A stretch of 64,000 nt of DNA from Streptomyces finlayi. Lineage in GTDB: Bacteria; Actinomycetota; Actinomycetes; Streptomycetales; Streptomycetaceae. How positions within the stretch are numbered: the first letter of the stretch is position 1; each line of letters starts with the position of its first letter. The position numbers and the translations under genes were made by a program. Below are positions 33,101-39,699 of this stretch, one piece after another. The notes beneath the pieces were generated by a model. It made no database searches. It was not told the DNA's origin and saw only the letters and a list, made by a program, of their open reading frames with translations. The stretch is from contig NZ_CP045702.1 in the NCBI RefSeq assembly GCF_014216315.1, forward strand, positions 4,402,001-4,466,000. Reading direction: 5' to 3'.

Positions 33101-33340
33101 GATCCCTCGGCGGTCGAGCAGATGGAGGACTCAATCCTCGCGCGGATCGCGCACGAGCTGTACGAGCAGATCCGCAAGGACGTCACGGTCGACTGGAGGA
33201 TGAAGGAGCAGGCCCGGGACCGGATCATGGCCCGCGTGCTCCGGCTGCTGCGCAAGTACGGCTATCCGCCGGACAAGCAGCCCGCGGCGATCGAGCGAGT
33301 CCTGAAGCAGGCGGAGGACATGGCGGAGTCGCTGGCGTGA
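30107..33340 (+). CDS. hsdR: Type I restriction-modification system, endonuclease/translocase subunit HsdR
   Basis: The 1077-residue protein has an N-terminal PD-(D/E)xK nuclease domain (VNGLPLAVMELKKADGND, catalytic E-x-K near residue 169), two RecA-like SF2 helicase domains with Walker A VVWHTQGAGKSEEMLFYV (~312-325) and DEAH box VVVDEAHRSHYDFIDGYA (~431), motif III-like FIAFTGTPINNGT, and motif VI with QAIARVNRTW. The C-terminal ~350 residues are helical and bind the M2S core. It cuts unmodified DNA after ATP-driven translocation. Start ATG overlaps the hsdS stop (ATGA). Full length with all key motifs, so the system looks active. Confidence 0.95.
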   Translation: MRNAHPTGEPPIDRLTEQELELHALGVLGEIGWQHVPGAELGPSYGVRKGWVDLVLYPNLRKAIRRRYPQLPESVADDAIPLLLTQLTQHDLRENHRFYERLTGGVSVPYDDPATGDTRHAVIRPVDFGDPHANDLIAASQVRVKSVKDRTFIFDVVLYVNGLPLAVMELKKADGNDSARTAYDQLQGYRRELKQTGTFATFLVMLASDGITARMGTPFTPWQHMAPWHADDHDRMLRKHERQDGRALERMLYGAFEPARLLDLIGHFLSYSAEKSGDVNTVKLAKAHQYFAVNAAVRATESALATDGRAGVVWHTQGAGKSEEMLFYVGKAASTPELSSPTFVMLTDRIDLDDQLYRTFIASDTLRKRIKEEPQTADDAGQLRELLNSPESNGGVVFATLQKFRLTEAERKAGVRHPQISPRRDVIVVVDEAHRSHYDFIDGYARNLRDALPNATFIAFTGTPINNGTGSTQGVFGGNIHTYDLTQAVDDGATVPVFYEPHLVNVDLIKDVDLDDLDARAEGLIEGLDEDEKRAARQQFGRYEDLIGSSGRIRELAEHLLDHWDARSTEMRKLTGRPGKGMVVCASRAIAARLFEEVIRRRPDWAGARDPKSQLLTDDTGRIRVVFTGNSATDGEEVADYVRTSTQLKKIQERVTDADDELELVIVQSLWLTGFDAPPLHTLYLDKRMRGAALMQAIARVNRTWPGKPSGLVVDFQGVMREIKEALAEYSEQDQADPMLGADLSGAVQLVRESHQQIVDVLHGCQWRRVLAAGGSRAYREALTAVLEFLITPEPGLEPEQATRRQRFMYHAGLLRQAFSLCPTDPRVQDLLPDIRFFETVSKSREKYTAEEREEQGTATAADVELLIAQLNASVVAADGVVDIYDAAGLTKPDLSHLDASMLQKLQASKHPNLAIEALRRALLKEIRDAHPRNLTRQETFTNRVGAAMNRYTNGLLTAAEFMKFLVELAQEVSADRGRAKTLGLTEDELAFYDALAADPSAVEQMEDSILARIAHELYEQIRKDVTVDWRMKEQARDRIMARVLRLLRKYGYPPDKQPAAIERVLKQAEDMAESLA

Positions 33341-33407
33341 CTCGAGTGTCACGAGCCATGGGTATCGGCCCCACAGGCGTCGGGCGTCCGGTTCCCGCGT
33401 GGGTTCC

Positions 33408-33758
33408 TTACGGCCAGTCGATCAGGGCCGCGAACGTCACGTAGGTGAGGAACACCGAGGCGGGCGCGAGCACGGTGATGAGCACCCGGCGGGCGGCGTT
33501 GCGTTGCTGCCACGGGACTGCCCAGGCGACCACCAGCAGGATCAGTGAGAGCACCAGGCCGCAGCAGAGCACGGTCCATGCCGGGCCGAAGCTCGCGTCG
33601 AAGCGGTCCGATTCCGTGTCCGAGCAGGAGTCGCAGGCCATCGGCGAGAGTCCGCCGAAGACGATGGCGAAGAACGCGAGCGGCAGCGTGACGAGCGTGG
33701 AGACGAGCGGGGCGATCCAGGCGCGGGAGTCGCGGAGGTCCGTGAGGTCATCGAGCAT
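33408..33758 (-). CDS. Small membrane protein, unknown function
   Basis: A 116-residue protein with three predicted membrane spans: APLVSTLVTLPLAFFAIVFGG (~16-36), WTVLCCGLVLSLILLVVAWAV (~62-82), and a third near VLITVLAPASVFLTYVTFAAL (~93-113). A loop between spans 1 and 2 holds two Cys in CDSCSD, which may be extracytoplasmic. It converges on hsdR with 67 bp between stops, and its role is not recognisable. Confidence 0.6.
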   Translation of the reverse strand: MLDDLTDLRDSRAWIAPLVSTLVTLPLAFFAIVFGGLSPMACDSCSDTESDRFDASFGPAWTVLCCGLVLSLILLVVAWAVPWQQRNAARRVLITVLAPASVFLTYVTFAALIDWP

Positions 33759-33806
33759 GCGTACGAGTCAACTCGGCGCCCAGGATCGCCGCATGAGCTG
33801 TCGTAC

Positions 33807-34856
33807 TCAGCGCACGAGGACGAATACCGTGCGTGCCTCGGTGCCGTCGGGCAGGGGCGCGTCCGCGGTCACGTGACCCAGTGCCTGGCCTTCGGCGGGG
33901 CGGCCCGGCTGGAGTACGCGGTTGATGTGGAGGGTGAGCCGACGGCCGTCCGGCGCGGTCTCCACGACGACGTCCGTGCCGTCCGGGTCGTCGGTCGTGG
34001 CCGAGGACGTGATCGACGCGGTGGCGTCCGGTTCCGCGCACCAGCCGCTGACGGACGGGTCGGGGGTGTTTTCCAACAGGCCTTTCGTGTCCTCGGTGTT
34101 GAGGGCCTGGGTTCGCAGCATCGCATATTTCTGCGCCAGGATGCTGACCTCATCCGGGTCCGCGACGATCTGGCTGCCCCGCTGGGTTTCGGTGTACACG
34201 AGGTGCTGGAAGTTGGGCGTTTCCAGCAGGATGAAGGGACCGGCGAGTGCCGCGTGAGTCTGGCGGCCGAGCGGCATCACTTGGAGTGTGATGCCCGGCA
34301 AGCTCGAACACGTGCAGAGGTGGCGCAGGGTTTCTGTGTACACCTCGTTGCCGCCGAGACGGTCCCGGAGAATGGCCTCCGAGATGATGAAACTCGTAGT
34401 CGGGGGTACCGGGCGGTGCAGGATCTCCTGGCGCTCCAGTCGGGTGGCCGCCTGCGCGACGATGTCGTCTTCGCTGATCACGGGGACCTTGCTACGGAAC
34501 ACCGCCCGCGCATAGTTCTCGGTCTGGAGCAGGCCCGGCAGAACCTGGTTCTCGAACCAGGACAGCGCCAGTGCCTCCCGTTCCAGATCCAGATACTCCT
34601 CCGCCCACGCCGGGATCAGGTCGACCTCCGGCATGTTCTCCACCGCCGTCTCCAGCAGCCGGTCCAACTGGCGTGCCAGGTCCGGCAGCAGGGCACGTCT
34701 GCCCTGTTCGATGGAGGCGATCGTCTCCGCCTGGTGGCCCACCAGCTCCGCCAGCTGGGCCTGGGTCAGGCCGGCCGCGGTGCGGAACACGCCGACCAGC
34801 TTGCCCACGAGTTTCATCGCCGACGCGCTCTTGCGCTGCCGCTTCCTGGGGTGCAT
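33807..34856 (-). CDS. XRE-family HTH regulator with DUF5753 and an unusual C-terminal extension
   Basis: The 349-residue protein has an N-terminal HTH (AGLTQAQLAELVGHQAETIASIEQG, residues ~28-52) followed by a DUF5753 domain: WFENQVLPGLLQTENYARAV, RLERQEILHRP, GGNEVYTETLRHL, PGITLQVMPLG and the usual end RTQALNTEDTKGLLEN around residue 265. Family members normally stop near this point. Here ~85 further residues follow, Asp/Thr/Pro-rich and ending TVFVLVR, with no recognised domain. Such regulators often pair with RsbW-like ATPases and DUF397 proteins in Streptomyces; the ATPase gene diverges 112 bp away. Confidence 0.75.
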   Translation of the reverse strand: MHPRKRQRKSASAMKLVGKLVGVFRTAAGLTQAQLAELVGHQAETIASIEQGRRALLPDLARQLDRLLETAVENMPEVDLIPAWAEEYLDLEREALALSWFENQVLPGLLQTENYARAVFRSKVPVISEDDIVAQAATRLERQEILHRPVPPTTSFIISEAILRDRLGGNEVYTETLRHLCTCSSLPGITLQVMPLGRQTHAALAGPFILLETPNFQHLVYTETQRGSQIVADPDEVSILAQKYAMLRTQALNTEDTKGLLENTPDPSVSGWCAEPDATASITSSATTDDPDGTDVVVETAPDGRRLTLHINRVLQPGRPAEGQALGHVTADAPLPDGTEARTVFVLVR

Positions 34857-34968
34857 ACGGTCCCCACTCCCACCCTCGTCCGTACTTCACGCATGGGCGG
34901 CCCGTACAAGAAATCTGTACGGGTGCGCGTACTGCGTCAGCGTAGTCACAGAGTGTGACTGTCGTCCC

Positions 34969-35378
34969 ATGAACGAGACGATGCAACCCTCGCTGCTGCG
35001 CGAGCGGTTCTACCGCCGTGAGCGCCGATCGGTACCTGCGGCACGGGAGTTCGTGCGGGCGGCCGCCCTCGACTGGGGGTTCGGGGCGCGGCTGGACGAC
35101 GTGGTGCTGTGTGTGAGCGAGCTGGCGACCAACGCGCTGGTGCACGGGGTGCCGCCAGGGCGCGGGTACCAGGTGCGGATGCTGTTGCGGGAAGAGGGCC
35201 GGGCGCTGCGGGTGGAGGTCCACGACAGCGGTGACGGTGAGCCGGGGGTGCGGGTGCCCGAGGGGGAGTCGGGGCGTGGGCTGCTGCTCGTGGCCGCGCT
35301 CGCCGACCACTGGGGGTGGGCGAGCGCGACCCGGGCAAGGTCGTGTGGTGCGCCTTCTCGAAGCCCCGCTCCGGGTGA
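34969..35378 (+). pseudogene. RsbW-like ATP-binding (HATPase_c) anti-sigma-type gene with an apparent 1-bp frameshift
   Basis: The first ~115 codons encode a GHKL ATPase of the anti-sigma/serine kinase type: N box VSELATNALVHG (~residues 45-56), G1 box VEVHDSGDGEP, and G2 box ESGRGLLLVAALADHW. After the run of five G at 35312-35316 the frame is lost: the reading frame continues as non-family sequence. In the adjacent frame the expected ending GERDPGKVVWCAFSKPRSG and TGA (35376-35378) appear. One missing G restores a 136-residue protein of normal family length. It is either a real inactivating mutation or a homopolymer sequencing error. The adjacent DUF5753 regulator is intact. Confidence 0.7.
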
Positions 35379-35381
35379 CGG

Positions 35382-36113
35382 TCAGTGCATCAGGGCGTCG
35401 TCCATGGAGGTCTGCCAGTGGGTGACGAACGCGGAGCTGTCGACGTACACGTCCTTGCCGAGCGTGATGTCCGTGGACGGGCCGCTGGAGCCGGATCCCT
35501 CGCGGCCCTGGAAGCTGACGGTCACGTCCTTGGTGGAGTAACCGCCAGTGCCGCTTCCGTCCGCGGATTCGGTCATGACACCGGCGTAGGCCGTGGCGCC
35601 GGGCGCGAGGGTGACGACGGCCTGCGGCTTGCTCGCCTCGACGGCCCGCGGGGCCGACTGGGCGTCGCCGAAGCGCAGGAACGGGTAGTGGTAGGCGTTG
35701 CAGGCCTTCGAGCCGGTGTTGGTCACGGTGAGCAGCATGTGGTTGACGGGGCGGGTCACGGGGGCGAGCGTCACCCTGGTGTTCCCGCCGTCGCAGGCGA
35801 GGGTGGCGGGGCCGCTGTCGCCGGTGTTCCGCGGCTGCTTCGCGGCGGGCTGTACGGAGCCCGGACCGGAGCCCTTGGCGTCACCGGAAGCGGAATCCGA
35901 ACCGTTCGTGTCCTTCGCCGTGTCGGGTGTCTTGGTGGGCGTGGCGGGGCTCTTCGCCGGCTGCTGGGATGCCGAAACCGTCGGTTCGACGGCGGCGTCG
36001 TCCGCCGCTGTCGTGCCGTCACCCTGACAGGCGGTCAGTGAGAGGGCGGTGATCAGTGCTGCGGTGCCCAGGGCGGAGGTGCGGGCGGCGCGGCGGAGGC
36101 GAAGGTTGCGCAT
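35382..36113 (-). CDS. DUF4232-type secreted lipoprotein
   Basis: The 243-residue protein has a lipoprotein signal: charged RNLRLRRAAR, a hydrophobic core, and lipobox SLTAC with the lipidated Cys near residue 29. A Thr/Pro/Lys/Ser-rich linker (residues ~35-100) follows. The C-terminal ~140 residues form the DUF4232 beta-sandwich domain (LACDGGNTRVTLAPVTRPVN, VTNTGSKACNAYHYPFLRFG). The domain is common in actinobacterial secreted proteins, function unknown. The stop lies 4 bp from the end of the converging ATPase gene. Confidence 0.8.
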   Translation of the reverse strand: MRNLRLRRAARTSALGTAALITALSLTACQGDGTTAADDAAVEPTVSASQQPAKSPATPTKTPDTAKDTNGSDSASGDAKGSGPGSVQPAAKQPRNTGDSGPATLACDGGNTRVTLAPVTRPVNHMLLTVTNTGSKACNAYHYPFLRFGDAQSAPRAVEASKPQAVVTLAPGATAYAGVMTESADGSGTGGYSTKDVTVSFQGREGSGSSGPSTDITLGKDVYVDSSAFVTHWQTSMDDALMH

Positions 36114-36191
36114 GAGGTGGTTCTCCCCGTTCGAAGGCGTATATGCGGGGCGCCGTTTGGCGCCTTGAGGTGTGGGCGGGTGTACTGGCGT

Positions 36192-36281
36192 TCAGAGGAG
36201 TGCGGTGACGACCGCGACGCAGGCGATCAGCACGCAGGTGGCGAGTACGTCGGTCAGGCCGAAGGCAGGTCGAGTACGCAC
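36192..36281 (-). CDS. Possible 29-residue single-span membrane peptide
   Basis: GTG-started frame encodes MRTRPAFGLTDVLATCVLIA followed by CVAVVTALL: a positively charged start and one hydrophobic helix. GGGAG lies 6 nt before the GTG. Codon third positions are G/C-rich. A longer frame starting at 36437 looks non-coding upstream of this point. It sits 78 bp upstream of the DUF4232 gene in the same direction. Evidence is compositional only. Confidence 0.4.
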   Translation of the reverse strand: MRTRPAFGLTDVLATCVLIACVAVVTALL

Positions 36282-36484
36282 GGCGGCTCCCGGGACGATG
36301 ATGGTGGGATGTACGGGTCGCGGGGAACGCCGCGGTGTGTCCACATCATTGCCAGGCCCGGAATTCGGTCGCAACGGTTGCCGGGCCATGCGGGACGCTG
36401 GAACGTTCGCACCTCCTCTGACCTGCGCGAACAGCACCTGCCTGGAACGCCGTTCCGGGAAGGAAACAGAGGGGAACGGTCGGG

Positions 36485-37813
36485 GTGGGCACAGAGATCC
36501 AGGACTTCGCGGCGCGGCTGAGGGGGCTGAAGGAGCGGTCCGGACTCAGCTACGGGACGTTGGCCCAGAAGCTGCACATGAGCACCTCCACCGTCCACCG
36601 GTACTGCAACGGGGACGCCGTTCCGCACGACTACGCGCCCGTCGAACGGTTCGCGCGGGTCTGCCGTGCGTCGGGGGACGAACTGGTCGCGCTGCACCGG
36701 GCATGGATTCTGGCGGACGAGGCGAAGCGGCGGAAGGCACCGGGGGCGGTAGCGGAGGCGGAGGCGGAGGCGGAGACGGAGGCACCGGAGGACGCGGTGT
36801 CCGGTGCGGCCGCATCGGAACCGGAGCCCGAACCCGTATCGGAACCCGTACCGGAACCCGAACCGGCCCGTGCTCCTGGCAGGCGCAACCGGCCGTTGCG
36901 CCTCACGCTCGTCGCCGCGGCCGTGGTGGCGCTCGCCGTCCCCACCACCGTGGTGCTCACCAGGACGGCGCCCTCGCAGGGCAGCGGAACGGTCGCCTCG
37001 GGCAAGGGGCAGGAGACGGGCGCCGGCGCTCCGAGCGGTGAGGGGAAGCCGTCCGGCACGGCGACGGCGGGCGGGAAGGCGTCGGGAAGCCCCTCGCCCT
37101 CGGACGCGGGCGCTTCCACGTCAGCTTCCGCGTCGGCCGAGCCGTCCCGGACGGTCAAGCCGGAGACGTCCGGCGGCGCCGGAGCGAGGACCGGCCTGCC
37201 GCTCGCCGCGCACATCCGCCCGGAGACCTGGGAGGACAAGTGCGACCAGACCTACATGCTGGACCGGAAGCCGGAGCGGGTGCCGCCGCCGCCCTACGAG
37301 CCCGACGCGGGGGTGTGGGCCGGTGCCCTCGGAGCCGTACCTGGCGGGCTGAAGCGCATCGACGTGGTCGTGCAGGGGAAGGAGGCGGACGCCGTCGTCC
37401 TCCAGGCCATGCACGTACGGGTCGTGGGCCGCACGGCCGCGCCCGCCTGGCAGGCCTACTCGATGCTGCAGGGCTGCGGGAGCGGGGTGCTGGTGTCCAC
37501 GTACGAGGTCGATCTCGATGCGGCGCGGCCCCTGTTCAAGGCCGTCCCGACGGACAACGGGGAACGCACGCTGCCCGCGAATCCACTGCCGCTCAAGACG
37601 TCCGCGAACGACCCGGTGGTCCTGGTGGTGTACGCCCGCACCCAGACGTACGACGCCCGCTGGCATCTGGAACTGGACTGGAGCAGCGGCGACCGTAGCG
37701 GCACGATGCGCATCGACGACAACGGGAAGCCCTTTCGGACGATGAGCCTGAACGACCGGCCGCTGTACGACTACTGGGCCGAGAAGAAGACCTGGGTGCT
37801 GCGGGACTACTGA
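36485..37813 (+). CDS. Membrane-anchored HTH (XRE) protein with an extracytoplasmic domain
   Basis: The 442-residue protein has a cytoplasmic HTH (GLSYGTLAQKLHMSTSTVHR, residues ~20-40). A linker follows that is strikingly repetitive, with EAEAEAETEA and then EPEPEPVSEPVPEPEP (~80-130, from GAGGCG and GAACCC repeats). A membrane span is at ~137-158 (LTLVAAAVVALAVPTTVVL), then a Ser/Gly/Thr-rich stalk. The C-terminal ~200 residues (CDQTYMLDRKPERVPPPPYE ... LELDWSSGDRSGTM) are predicted outside the cell. The layout suggests signal transfer across the membrane by a one-component regulator; ligand and regulon are unknown. GTG start. Confidence 0.75.
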   Translation: MGTEIQDFAARLRGLKERSGLSYGTLAQKLHMSTSTVHRYCNGDAVPHDYAPVERFARVCRASGDELVALHRAWILADEAKRRKAPGAVAEAEAEAETEAPEDAVSGAAASEPEPEPVSEPVPEPEPARAPGRRNRPLRLTLVAAAVVALAVPTTVVLTRTAPSQGSGTVASGKGQETGAGAPSGEGKPSGTATAGGKASGSPSPSDAGASTSASASAEPSRTVKPETSGGAGARTGLPLAAHIRPETWEDKCDQTYMLDRKPERVPPPPYEPDAGVWAGALGAVPGGLKRIDVVVQGKEADAVVLQAMHVRVVGRTAAPAWQAYSMLQGCGSGVLVSTYEVDLDAARPLFKAVPTDNGERTLPANPLPLKTSANDPVVLVVYARTQTYDARWHLELDWSSGDRSGTMRIDDNGKPFRTMSLNDRPLYDYWAEKKTWVLRDY

Positions 37814-37901
37814 GAGTGACGATGGAGGAGGGAGAGGGCGGGAGTAGAGTCGGTCGGCATCCCCCTTTCCGCCCCCCCTTTTTCTCCACGGCAGGTGGAC
37901 G

Positions 37902-39095
37902 ATGTCCCGCAGCTCAGGTGAGAGACCGGACCCACTCTTCGCGGAACGCATACTGCGCCTGCGGCGAAGGCTGGAGCGACTGATAGGTATCGCCGCCACG
38001 GAGGGTAACGGCCTGCTTCTGCTCCGCAACGGGGACGAGATCTTCCCCGCGATGCTGGGTGCGATCCGAGCCGCGCAGCACACGGTGGACATGATGACGT
38101 TCGTGTACTGGCGCGGTGACATCGCCCGTGAGTTCGCCGAGGCGCTTGCGGAGCGGGCGCGCGCGGGAGTACGGGTGCGGCTCCTCCTGGACGGTTTCGG
38201 CAGCCGTCTGATCGAGAAGGACCAGCTGGCGATGATGGAGGAGGCGGGCGTCCAGGTCGCCTGGTTCCGTAAGCCGCTGTATCTCTCGCCCTTGAAGCAG
38301 AACCACCGCTGCCACCGCAAGGTACTCGTCGTCGACGAGGAGACGGCCTTCACCGGTGGGGTGGGGATCGCCGAGGAATGGTGCGGTGACGCCCGTGACG
38401 AGCACGAGTGGCGTGACACGCATGTCCGGTTGCGTGGGCCGGCCGTGGACGGTCTCGCGGCGGCGTTCGCCCAGAACTGGGCGGAGTGCCATGACGAACT
38501 CTTCGACGCCCGGGACCGTTTCGTGGAGAGCACCCGGCACGGGGACGCGGTGGTCCAGGTGGTGCGGGGTTCGGCCAGTTTCGGGTGGCAGGACATGCAG
38601 ACCCTGTTCCGGGTCATGCTGGAGTCCGCCGAGGAGCGCGTGCGGATCTGCACCGCCTACTTCGCACCCGACGCGTACTTCGTCGAACTGCTCTGCGCGG
38701 CCGCGCGGCGCGGTGTCACGGTGGAGATCCTGCTGCCGGGGCCGCACACCGACAAACGGGTCTGTCAGCTCGCCGGACAGCACTACTACGAGGAACTCAC
38801 CGGCTGCGGGGTGAAGATCTTCCAGTACCAGCCGACGATGATGCACGCCAAGGTGGTGACGGTCGACAGCGTCGCCTCGCTGATCGGCTCGACCAACTTC
38901 AACCGGCGCTCGCTCGACCACGACGAAGAAGTCATGCTGGCCGTGCTGGACCCGGAACTCACCGCCACGCTGGACGGTCACTTCGAGGACGACCTGCGGC
39001 AGAGCGAACTGATCCGGCCGGGCCGGTGGAAGCGCCGGTCATGGACGCAGCGGGCCCGTGAGGCCGCGGTCGTGCCGATACGCCGGTACCTGTGA
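37902..39095 (+). CDS. Phospholipase D / cardiolipin synthase family protein
   Basis: The 397-residue enzyme has two HKD motifs: HRCHRKVLVVDEETAFTGG (H-x-K-x4-D, residues ~128-139) and MMHAKVVTVDSVASLIGSTN (~310-325). The PLD fold catalyses phosphatidyl transfer through a phosphohistidine. Similarity to bacterial Cls is suggested by the length and the NFNRRSLDHDEE segment after HKD2, but no strong N-terminal membrane spans are seen; an unusual cytosolic or peripheral protein is possible. Start ATG with AGGTGG near. Confidence 0.78.
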   Translation: MSRSSGERPDPLFAERILRLRRRLERLIGIAATEGNGLLLLRNGDEIFPAMLGAIRAAQHTVDMMTFVYWRGDIAREFAEALAERARAGVRVRLLLDGFGSRLIEKDQLAMMEEAGVQVAWFRKPLYLSPLKQNHRCHRKVLVVDEETAFTGGVGIAEEWCGDARDEHEWRDTHVRLRGPAVDGLAAAFAQNWAECHDELFDARDRFVESTRHGDAVVQVVRGSASFGWQDMQTLFRVMLESAEERVRICTAYFAPDAYFVELLCAAARRGVTVEILLPGPHTDKRVCQLAGQHYYEELTGCGVKIFQYQPTMMHAKVVTVDSVASLIGSTNFNRRSLDHDEEVMLAVLDPELTATLDGHFEDDLRQSELIRPGRWKRRSWTQRAREAAVVPIRRYL

Positions 39096-39203
39096 CCCAG
39101 GGGCCTGGTACGGGGGTGGCCGGCGCGGGTGTGTCCGGACCGGTGCCGGGCAGATGACGTGCGAAAGTGCGCGCCATCGTGCTCTCGTATGGAAGGGATA
39201 CCC

Positions 39204-39629
39204 GTGAGCGAGTCCGCCGGGACATCGCAGGACTGGACATCGGTGATCACCGAGCCGGTCCCCGATCTCCAGCTTCAGCTGCTGATCCAGCTGCTCGACC
39301 GTGAGCTGCGGTCGAGCCTGCCGATCACGCTCAACGTCCCCAGCGGAGTGCTGTACGGCGACATCATCGGCCACGAGGCGTGGAAGGCGGAATGGGCGAG
39401 GAGCGTGCGTCAGGCGGCGGGCGATGCGGCGAACCTGATCGCCGAGTTTCCCGAGACGGTGGACCAGGGGATCAAGGAACTCCGGGCCGAGGACGACTCC
39501 CAGCTGCCACGGTGGATTCACCTGCGGAACGCGACGCTGGTGGTCGGTGCCGTGAATTCCGTGTCGATGCCGCTGTGGCGCGGCCGATTGGCCGATGTGT
39601 CCGGCTGGGGGCTGGGACAGCCCCAGTAG
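39204..39629 (+). CDS. Conserved hypothetical protein
   Basis: A 141-residue cytoplasmic protein, moderately acidic, with helices in DLQLQLLIQLLDRELRS and ETVDQGIKELRAED and strands in LPITLNVPSGVLYGDIIG and WIHLRNATLVVGAVNSVSMP. I recognise no motif. GTG 39204 is preferred because GGAAGGG lies 8 nt upstream; ATG 39189 is an in-frame alternative that would include that sequence. A perfect palindromic terminator follows between it and the converging argS. Confidence 0.55.
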   Translation: MSESAGTSQDWTSVITEPVPDLQLQLLIQLLDRELRSSLPITLNVPSGVLYGDIIGHEAWKAEWARSVRQAAGDAANLIAEFPETVDQGIKELRAEDDSQLPRWIHLRNATLVVGAVNSVSMPLWRGRLADVSGWGLGQPQ

Positions 39630-39643
39630 CCGCCCGTTCATGG

Positions 39644-39673
39644 CCGAAGGCCCCGCACGTGCGGGGCCTTCGG
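39644..39673. terminator. Bidirectional terminator between converging genes
   Basis: CCGAAGGCCCCGCAC and GTGCGGGGCCTTCGG form a perfect 15+15 palindrome with no loop gap, in the 70-bp space before argS. Confidence 0.8.
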
Positions 39674-39699
39674 TATCCAGCCATGAACAGGGTGAGCAC

